DNA of 30,357 nt from a virus. Positions 23,775 through 30,357 of the stretch are shown here, piece after piece; positions within the stretch are counted from its first letter, which is position 1; each line of letters begins with the position of its first letter. The position numbers and the translations under genes are program-made. Under the pieces are notes generated by a model. The model saw only the letters and a program-made list of their open reading frames with translations. It was not told where the DNA came from and did no database searches. The stretch is taken from the IMG/VR virus record IMGVR_UViG_3300021959_000246, positions 1 to 30,357 of that record, one strand, 5' to 3'.

Positions 23775-23790
23775 TTTTTGTTATATTATA
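23775..23790 (+). promoter_or_regulatory. candidate promoter before primase
   Basis: TTTTTTGTTATATTATATA-type sequence immediately before ATG 23794, sharing TTTGTTATATTA with 4398-4409. The -10-like TATATT (23782-23787) would put transcription at or next to the ATG, so a leaderless or nearly leaderless mRNA is possible. Evidence is motif similarity only. Confidence 0.3.
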
Positions 23791-23793
23791 TAC

Positions 23794-24705
23794 ATGAATA
23801 AAAGTAGACGATTACTCAATTTATTTGAGAGTGTTTTAGGAAAGTCAATGACAAGTGGTAATGAAGCCACTTTTTCTTGTCCTTATTGCAACCATCATAA
23901 GAAAAAATTAGTAATAAATGTTATAACTCAAAAATGGCATTGCTGGGTATGTGGTGTAAAAGGTGTTGGAGCAGAAAGAATATTTAAGAAAATAGGCGCG
24001 GCGGGAAAAATAAAAGAACTACACTCACTTACAGGTGTAAAAAGAAAGACCGACGACTCTAAGGATATTCAACATGTTGCTTTACCATTAGAGTTCAAAC
24101 CCATGGTAAACGGCTCTGTAAATAATCCAGAATTTAGAAACGCAGCTAAATATTTAAAGTCTAGAGGTATAACAAAGACAGACGTTTTAAGATATAATAT
24201 AGGGTTTTGCGACTCAGGTCAATATAACGGTATGGTTATAATACCTAGTTACAACAAGGAAGGAATATTAAATTACTTTGTAGGAAGGTCTTATTATGAC
24301 ACAGACTTTAAACACAAGAATCCAAAAACTTCTAAAGATGTTGTAGGTTTTGAAATGCTTATTAACTGGAAAGAAGACATTAACATTTGCGAAGGTGTTT
24401 TTGATGCAATAGCTATAGGTGAAAACTCAATACCTATATTTGGAAAGTTCTTACCTAAATCGCTGCGGTCTACTATAAAAGAAAACGATGTTAAAAGAGT
24501 AAATATACTTTTAGATAGCGATGCTAAAAATGAGTCTATAAAGCTATGTGAATATTTACAATCTGAAAATATAGATGTTAGAATAATTGAAATGAAAGAC
24601 GACGAAGACCCTAGCACACTAGGTCATGAAAAAATTACTAAGCTTATTAGTAAATCTAAGACTGTCGACTTTGCAAAACTATTGGAGATGAAATTTGGAC
24701 TTTAA
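23794..24705 (+). CDS. DNA primase, DnaG-like (gp61 role)
   Basis: Primase of the zinc-ribbon plus TOPRIM type, which lays RNA primers for the replication fork. The zinc ligands are C29, C32 (SCPYC) and C50, C53 (CWVC). The TOPRIM domain begins near INICEGVFDAIAI (about 196-208, catalytic Glu200) and continues with ILLDSDAKNE (about 239-249, the DxD-like motif). At 303 residues it is shorter than DnaG, lacks its helicase-binding domain, and compares with T4 gp61 (342). Its promoter-like upstream and replacement among structural genes suggest separate timing. It overlaps the nuclease-ATPase gene by 11 bases. Confidence 0.88.
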   Translation: MNKSRRLLNLFESVLGKSMTSGNEATFSCPYCNHHKKKLVINVITQKWHCWVCGVKGVGAERIFKKIGAAGKIKELHSLTGVKRKTDDSKDIQHVALPLEFKPMVNGSVNNPEFRNAAKYLKSRGITKTDVLRYNIGFCDSGQYNGMVIIPSYNKEGILNYFVGRSYYDTDFKHKNPKTSKDVVGFEMLINWKEDINICEGVFDAIAIGENSIPIFGKFLPKSLRSTIKENDVKRVNILLDSDAKNESIKLCEYLQSENIDVRIIEMKDDEDPSTLGHEKITKLISKSKTVDFAKLLEMKFGL

Positions 24706-27700
24706 TAAAATTGATGTAGGATTTGATAAACTAGAAAAAGTATTACATGTTGCAGACATACACATACGAAATTACCAAAGGCACAAAGAATATAGAAAAG
24801 TATTCAGACAGTTATATAAAGAAGTTGACAAACTTCCTAAAAACTCAATAGTTTATGTAGGTGGTGATATAGTTCATAGTAAGACTGATATTTCACCTGA
24901 GCTTATAGACGTTACGTGCGAGTTTCTTAAAAACTTAGCAGATAGAAGACATACTATAGTTATAACAGGTAATCACGATGCTAATTTAAACAACTCATCT
25001 AGACTTGATTCATTATCACCTATGATTGAATCTCTAAACCATCCTAAACTACACTACCTTAAAGATTCTGCTGTTCATGAAATTGCAGACACTCACTTTG
25101 TAGTGTTTAGTATATTCGACGACCCAAAAACATTTATAAAATCAAACTCATTTGAAGCAGATACAAAAGTAGCACTTTTTCATGGAGCACTTGATATGTC
25201 ATACACAGACGCTGGATATAAAGTAGAAAGCGATGATTTAAAAGTATCTATGTTTGATGGTTACGATATGGTCATGTTAGGTGACATACATAAAAGGCAG
25301 TTTTATAATAAGTCAGAAACAATACTACAGGTAGGTTCACTTATACAGCAGAATTTTGGAGAAGCTTTTGATAAACACGGATGCGCTATATGGGATATCG
25401 ATAAAAGAAAAGCTAGCTTTGTTGATTTTGAAAACGTGCACGGTTTCTACACAATAAATGTTAAAGATGGCGTACTACCTAATATAGACAGTATACCAAA
25501 ATATCCTAGAGTTAGAATACGTACTGAAAACACAACACAGGCTCAATTAAAAGATATAATTAAAAACATAAAAAGCAAGTGTAAGACAACCGATATAGTT
25601 ATAATAAAAAATGACAAACTTAATGCTCAAAATAAAACTACAAGGTCTGTAACTCGAGACATTAGAGATGTACAATACCAAAATGAGTTGTTAGAAGAAT
25701 ACATAGGTACAAACCACCCTGCAGATGACGAAACAATAAGACGTATAAAAAATATAAACACAGAACTTAACAAATCGCTTTCTACAACTGAAATATCTAG
25801 AGGTGTTAGATGGACTCCTAAAATGTTTGAGTTTTCTAATATGTTTAGTTATGGAGAAGGCAATGTAATAGACTTTAGCAAGCTTCGTGATGTTATAGGT
25901 GTATTCGCACCAAACCACGCAGGTAAATCTGCTATATTAGATGCACTAATGTTTTGTATATTCCATAAATGCTCTAGAACTAAATCAGCCACAGACGTGT
26001 TGAATAATAAAAAGAAAAACTTTTATTGTAAACTGTCTTTTGAAATTGACGGAGTACAATACTTTATAGAACGAAAAGGTAAGAAAGAAAAGAAAGGTCA
26101 TGTCCGTGTAGATGTAAACTTTTGGATGATAGGTGAAGACGATAGTATAATATCGCTTAATGGAGAACAGAGAACTCAGACAGATAAGAACATTAGAGGT
26201 TATCTAGGTTTATATAATGACTTTGTTCTAACTTCTATGTCTGTACAAAATAATAATACAGGATTTATAGACCAGTCACAAACTGAAAAGAAAGATTTGC
26301 TTTCTCAATTCTTAGATATAACAGTATTTGAAGAGCTATATCAACTCGCTAATGAAGAGATAAAAGAGGTACAAATACTTTTAAGAAATTTTGGAAAAAC
26401 AGACTACTCACAACAGCTTATAGATGAAGAGGACAATTTAAAGAAATACGAATCAGCTTATAAAAAACTAGAACAAGCAAACAAAGAAATACAGAAGCGA
26501 TACACTAAAAAAGAAAACCAGATACACAGCAAAGTAAAAGAGCTAAAAAATATAACAATAGAAAACGATATTGAAAAACTTGAATATAAAAAATCATGCT
26601 GCGAGCAAGATATAAAGGTATATAATTACAAGCTTGAAAAATATAAGAATTATAAAAAGGCCAATAAGGTTAAAATATCTGACATTATTTCTAAAATGTC
26701 AAAAATAACAATAGATGAATTGAATGCAAAGAAATCTGTATTAGATGTTGAAAAAGACAATAACTCAAGATTGGTAAGAGAGATAGAAGTTATAAAGGTA
26801 AATGTTAGAAACAAACTTGATTTAATATCTAAATTAGACACACATGAATATGACCCTAATTGTAATTATTGTTGTAATAACGAATTCGTAAAAGCAGCAG
26901 ACAAGGCAAAAGCTGAGCTTGTAGAAGATAAAGTAATAGTTAATAAGCTTTTAAATGATAAAACAATATCAGACAAGATACTTAGCGACAAGCTTTCTGT
27001 AGAAAATTTAATAAGTGCATATAATTCTTTAGAATCAGAAAAAGTGACAATTCTCCAATATGAATCAGAAATTATCATTAAGTCAGAGCAAAGAAAGTCT
27101 GACCTACGCGCAAAGAAAACTGAATTAAAGGGTATAGAGCGTGACATAGAGAAGTATCACAAAAACAAAGAAACTATAAAGGCAAATGAAAAGATAAACG
27201 CATCTATTGAAAAGCTTAAGATGGAGAAGGTAAGTATAAAACTAGAGTTGGACGGAAGTCAAACCGATATACAGCAAGCATATAGCAACGTTTCTATAAC
27301 TAGTCAGAATATAGCAAACATAACAACGACCATAAGCGATGCGCATGAATTAGAGCTTAGACTAAAGTCATATGAGTTTTATTTAGATGCAATAAGACGT
27401 GACGGTATACCATATGAAATAATAGCAGAAACGCTTCCGTATTTAGAGGAAGAGATAAACAATACTCTGTCTCAAATAGTTAATTTTGAAATTGAGTTTG
27501 ATGTTGATGGTAAAAACATACTGAGTTATATAAAATACGGACAAGACGACAGATGGCCTTTGGAGTTAACATCTGGAATGGAGAAATTCATTAGTTCATT
27601 AGCGATAAGAGTTGCACTTATAAAAATATCTAATTTACCTAGACCTAACTTTCTCGCAATAGACGAAGGCTTCGGTAACCTAGACTCAGAAAACATAAAC

Positions 27701-27841
27701 TCAATTTCAATGCTGTTCGATTATCTTAAAACAGAATTTGATTTTGTTGTAATCATATCTCATATCGACATAATGAAAGATATGGTTGATGGCCTTATAG
27801 AAATAAGCAGATCTAAAGGATTAAGCCAAGTTATTGTCTAA
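24695..27841 (+). CDS. single-chain gp47-gp46 (SbcD-SbcC) recombination nuclease
   Basis: This 1048-residue protein fuses a Mre11/SbcD-type nuclease to a Rad50/SbcC-type ATPase, which in T4 are separate gp47 and gp46 that resect DNA ends for recombination-dependent replication. The nuclease motifs are D21-x-H23, GGD58, GNHD95 and later FHGAL and GDIHKRQ (about 196). The ATPase has a Walker A-like stretch APNHAGKS (near 405), a long coiled coil with zinc-hook CNYC (about 722), a signature TSGMEKFISSLA (about 958) and Walker B FLAIDEGFGNLD (about 985). The only in-frame start near the N terminus is TTG at 24695, with GGAG 7 nt before it. It overlaps primase by 11 bases. Confidence 0.88.
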   Translation: MDFNKIDVGFDKLEKVLHVADIHIRNYQRHKEYRKVFRQLYKEVDKLPKNSIVYVGGDIVHSKTDISPELIDVTCEFLKNLADRRHTIVITGNHDANLNNSSRLDSLSPMIESLNHPKLHYLKDSAVHEIADTHFVVFSIFDDPKTFIKSNSFEADTKVALFHGALDMSYTDAGYKVESDDLKVSMFDGYDMVMLGDIHKRQFYNKSETILQVGSLIQQNFGEAFDKHGCAIWDIDKRKASFVDFENVHGFYTINVKDGVLPNIDSIPKYPRVRIRTENTTQAQLKDIIKNIKSKCKTTDIVIIKNDKLNAQNKTTRSVTRDIRDVQYQNELLEEYIGTNHPADDETIRRIKNINTELNKSLSTTEISRGVRWTPKMFEFSNMFSYGEGNVIDFSKLRDVIGVFAPNHAGKSAILDALMFCIFHKCSRTKSATDVLNNKKKNFYCKLSFEIDGVQYFIERKGKKEKKGHVRVDVNFWMIGEDDSIISLNGEQRTQTDKNIRGYLGLYNDFVLTSMSVQNNNTGFIDQSQTEKKDLLSQFLDITVFEELYQLANEEIKEVQILLRNFGKTDYSQQLIDEEDNLKKYESAYKKLEQANKEIQKRYTKKENQIHSKVKELKNITIENDIEKLEYKKSCCEQDIKVYNYKLEKYKNYKKANKVKISDIISKMSKITIDELNAKKSVLDVEKDNNSRLVREIEVIKVNVRNKLDLISKLDTHEYDPNCNYCCNNEFVKAADKAKAELVEDKVIVNKLLNDKTISDKILSDKLSVENLISAYNSLESEKVTILQYESEIIIKSEQRKSDLRAKKTELKGIERDIEKYHKNKETIKANEKINASIEKLKMEKVSIKLELDGSQTDIQQAYSNVSITSQNIANITTTISDAHELELRLKSYEFYLDAIRRDGIPYEIIAETLPYLEEEINNTLSQIVNFEIEFDVDGKNILSYIKYGQDDRWPLELTSGMEKFISSLAIRVALIKISNLPRPNFLAIDEGFGNLDSENINSISMLFDYLKTEFDFVVIISHIDIMKDMVDGLIEISRSKGLSQVIV

Positions 27842-27848
27842 TACTTGA

Positions 27849-27856
27849 TATTTATA
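27849..27856 (+). promoter_or_regulatory. candidate late promoter box
   Basis: TATTTATA preceded by GA and followed by TAATAT, 28 nt before ATG 27877. It separates the replication genes from the tail-fibre gene. Confidence 0.6.
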
Positions 27857-27876
27857 TAATATATTGGGAATAATGA

Positions 27877-30357
27877 ATGGCATCAAGAAACGACACATCA
27901 AATAGGATAGAAAGGCTGCAGGTTGAGACAACTGTAGGACAGTATTTCTTCCAGGACTTATATAATAAAGAAGTATACTTCGAAGACTTTGACGACAAGT
28001 CTAGTAACTATCTTCGTTTAGATTATGACGCGTCTTTTAATTTTTCAGGAGGTAGAAACTTTATAGGTATACGAGGTACTGCTGCAACTATGCTTCTTAA
28101 TTCTGAGATACTTGTAGAAGTGATAGATGCTAATGGTCAGCTTATGAAGTCTCAAGTATATGGGTTAGGAGACGAATTAGATACTAAAGTTATATCAATT
28201 GATGTGGCACCTAATACTCCTCCAGGAGATACAATCGTCTCGATAATAGGAGTTGCAAGTCAATCACCAGATGGCTCTGCAATACCAGGAGTCTGGCAAG
28301 GTGTACCTAACTTTAGATGGACAAGAATATTTACAACAAAGCCAGGAACTGCTAATACATCACCTGTATTATATAGCGAAACTTCTAGACCTGTAATAAA
28401 GATAGAAGAAATATTAAAACCTTTCTATACTCTTACACACAACCAAGACCTAGAGTCAAGCGGCTTATACTGGACAGGTAACCCTACATCTAGCTATATA
28501 CTTTCTTCAGATGGATATGCATCAGACTTACCATCACCTAATACTAATACTAAAGTTTCATATAGAAAGAGTGGAGATAAATACTTTCTAACAGCACAGC
28601 CTCAAGGTACAAGCTTTATTGACTTTGGTGGATTCACAAAAGACATGGAAGGCGGTATAGTAATTGTACGAGACCCACAAATACCTAGACCTGCGTCATT
28701 TTTAGGATATACATCTGAACATGACCCATCAACAAATCCAGTATTTGCAGCAGAGGAAGAAGGTGATGGATTATTTGAAGACATATCATATCTCCATCCA
28801 ACATCTACAGTGCCAACAAAATCTTTTGTAACAGGCGCTTACGTTACTATGGTAGAGGAAGTTATATCTCCATTTGAAATAAGGACAACTTCACCTCATA
28901 CAACTACCCAAGGAACTACGGCAGCAAATTACCAAGACTTCGAACACTTTGAATTCTCAGACTCAGATTTTGAGTTGATGTGGTCACAAGCTCCAGTTAG
29001 TTACAGTATGATGACAAGTAGCGCAAATGGAGGACCTTTAAATACATCATATGCACACGTAACATTTAATAACCTAGAACCTCTTACTGGAGACGTAACT
29101 AGAATTAAATGTTATATGAAAAATGAACAAGCTCCATTTGATTGGATGCTGGCTTCAGATAATGCAGTTTGGGCTCAAGAACTTTTATATAGAAAAGACT
29201 TTGAAAAATACAGAGCACCAATAGGTGACTTTACTAGTAAAGGAGTTGCACATAATGGAGCAACTTCACTTAAAACATATTGGACATCATCAGGTGTAGG
29301 TACAAACAATCCGTCATTAGGTATATATCAACAGCAAACGGCTGCTGAAAACCCACCTGTAGAAGACTGTATGGTCATAGGTGATAATGGACAAGCGCTT
29401 AATTTAGATGATACATCTTATTGGGTTGTAGAACCTTCTGGTTCTAATACCGCTTCGTTTTATGAAGGTCAGTGGTATGAACTTTCATTTAAAGCAGTTT
29501 CTCAAAAAACTCAAATACCTTCATGGACAGCGGCATTCGACAATGCAATCGAGGAACCTAAAATATCTGTATACATGTCAGGTTCTGCATTTACAGATGG
29601 TGGCCAAGATGGTGACTTAGGTAAATTTATAGGACTTATAGAAGACGTTGCAGTAAAGAAAAAGCAAGTTGACTACGACTATAAAAACAACGAAAAAGAA
29701 ATAGGTAAGAAGTTTATATTTAGAGCAGATGGTACTGAAGGAGGTAAACCTAAATTTAAAATAGATTCAGGAGTATGGTATCTATGGGATATATCAATAA
29801 AGCCTTGGGACAGAAATGGTTTTACTCCAGGAACCTGGGATGTAATATTCCCCACAATAAAATGTAATGTTGCTAGATATGACTCATTAGACTTTAAATT
29901 TGAATTTTATAATGATTATGGAGACATAGCAAATTATACTGCAGTAGTACCTCATGTCCCTTGGAAAAACGAATTAACAGCAACATTTACAAATATAGTT
30001 ACAAATACTGTAACAGCTACAGGCCCTGCAACGTTTAGTGGAGGTATAAGTGCAAGTGGTCCTAATTATTTTAGTACAAATTCATTTTCAGGACCTACTA
30101 CATTTAGTTCTACTGTTAACTTTAATGGACCAACAACATTTAGTGGAGGTATGAGTTCCAGCGGACCTAACTTATTTGGTGGTAACACAACAATATCTGG
30201 ACCTGTATCATTTTCAGGACCTATAACAGCCGGCGGACCAGTTACAATGTCTGGGCCAGGATTATTTGGACAAGACTGTAATGATTCTTGGATAATATCA
30301 GGTTCAGTATATCTACCTTGCTTACCAGAAGCTTCTCAAACTAAGATTGTAAATTGG
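27877..30357 (+). CDS. tail fibre/adhesin, 5' part, runs off the window
   Basis: The frame from ATG 27877 (after GGGAATAATGA; an out-of-frame ATG lies at 27873) stays open to the window end, 827 codons. The N terminus (SNRIERLQVETTVGQYFFQDLYNKEVYF) is not recognised. The body is Ser/Thr/Gly-rich and beta-predicted, with alternating domains (WYELSFKAV, WDVIFPTIKCNVARYDSLDFKFEFYNDYGDIANY) that suggest several beta sandwiches. From about residue 715 onwards Gly-Pro repeats appear. This is how long phage fibres that contact host receptors look. The 3' end, and hence any receptor-binding tip or chaperone domain, lies beyond the window. Confidence 0.75.
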   Translation, partial: MASRNDTSNRIERLQVETTVGQYFFQDLYNKEVYFEDFDDKSSNYLRLDYDASFNFSGGRNFIGIRGTAATMLLNSEILVEVIDANGQLMKSQVYGLGDELDTKVISIDVAPNTPPGDTIVSIIGVASQSPDGSAIPGVWQGVPNFRWTRIFTTKPGTANTSPVLYSETSRPVIKIEEILKPFYTLTHNQDLESSGLYWTGNPTSSYILSSDGYASDLPSPNTNTKVSYRKSGDKYFLTAQPQGTSFIDFGGFTKDMEGGIVIVRDPQIPRPASFLGYTSEHDPSTNPVFAAEEEGDGLFEDISYLHPTSTVPTKSFVTGAYVTMVEEVISPFEIRTTSPHTTTQGTTAANYQDFEHFEFSDSDFELMWSQAPVSYSMMTSSANGGPLNTSYAHVTFNNLEPLTGDVTRIKCYMKNEQAPFDWMLASDNAVWAQELLYRKDFEKYRAPIGDFTSKGVAHNGATSLKTYWTSSGVGTNNPSLGIYQQQTAAENPPVEDCMVIGDNGQALNLDDTSYWVVEPSGSNTASFYEGQWYELSFKAVSQKTQIPSWTAAFDNAIEEPKISVYMSGSAFTDGGQDGDLGKFIGLIEDVAVKKKQVDYDYKNNEKEIGKKFIFRADGTEGGKPKFKIDSGVWYLWDISIKPWDRNGFTPGTWDVIFPTIKCNVARYDSLDFKFEFYNDYGDIANYTAVVPHVPWKNELTATFTNIVTNTVTATGPATFSGGISASGPNYFSTNSFSGPTTFSSTVNFNGPTTFSGGMSSSGPNLFGGNTTISGPVSFSGPITAGGPVTMSGPGLFGQDCNDSWIISGSVYLPCLPEASQTKIVNW
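30022..30270 (+). repeat. Gly-Pro/Ser-rich repeats in tail fibre gene
   Basis: At least nine short units carry Gly-Pro followed by a beta-like Thr/Val/Asn, Phe and Ser/Gly (GPATFSG, GPNYFS, GPTTFSS, GPTTFSG, GPNLFGG, GPVSFSG, GPITAGG, GPVTMSG, GPGLFGQ), with units 8-16 residues apart. This fits a fibrous beta-strand repeat shaft. Confidence 0.75.

Noticed and set aside
1-30357. CRISPR arrays, insertion sequences, integrase or attachment sites, rRNA
   Set aside because: No direct repeats with spacers, no transposase or integrase motifs, no terminal inverted repeats, and no rRNA-like sequence were seen on reading.

Overview
This AT-rich window (about one third G+C by eye) is a tightly packed, one-directional stretch of a T4-like (myovirus) phage genome. 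T4-type proteins recognisable from motifs are a gp5-like baseplate hub, gp25, gp6, a gp55-like late sigma factor, and gp47/gp46 recombination nuclease domains. All genes read left to right and most abut or overlap (ATGA or TAATG junctions). The host is a Gram-negative bacterium, probably a marine-type Bacteroidetes/Flavobacteriia. The evidence is a phage-borne outer-membrane beta-barrel with a '...TQAQ' signal peptide and a terminal Phe, and a tmRNA tag that starts with Gly and ends in AMAA. Against this, many genes carry clear GGAG Shine-Dalgarno sites, which flavobacteria use little, so the host call is tentative.

Layout: (1) 1-1753, small accessory genes (a GIY-YIG-like protein, small membrane and unknown proteins) and an AT-only intergenic stretch with iterated ATAATTA. 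(2) 1754-2010, a circularly permuted, two-piece tmRNA gene. The T arm and 3' acceptor strand lie upstream of the 5' acceptor strand, D-loop region, tag frame (GAQVEMAMAA) and a pseudoknot. (3) 2018-7002, an unknown protein, a four-helix membrane/coiled-coil protein, a zinc-ribbon protein, a membrane-anchored lytic transglycosylase, an HD phosphohydrolase, a small membrane protein and the late sigma factor. (4) 7003-7803, two small, probably highly expressed envelope genes (beta-barrel and holin-like protein) set between GC-rich palindromes and closed by a strong terminator. (5) 7812-23316, a late structural block: a small gene that appears frameshifted, the gp5-like hub, gp25, gp6, a DNRLRE-like protein, an Ig-domain protein, a 1449-residue tail/baseplate protein with a LamG-like fold, and three further virion proteins, two of which share a C-terminal module. 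(6) 23323-27841, a GIY-YIG nuclease, a primase and a single-chain gp47-gp46 (SbcD-SbcC) fusion. (7) 27877 to the window end, the start of a large tail-fibre/adhesin gene with Gly-Pro repeats.

A recurring TATTTATA-type box precedes four protein transcription units by 28-37 nt and also stands just before the tmRNA. It is a good candidate for the late promoter read by the sigma factor encoded here, which would make the tmRNA a late, phage-controlled RNA. The permuted tmRNA is the most exciting element in the window.
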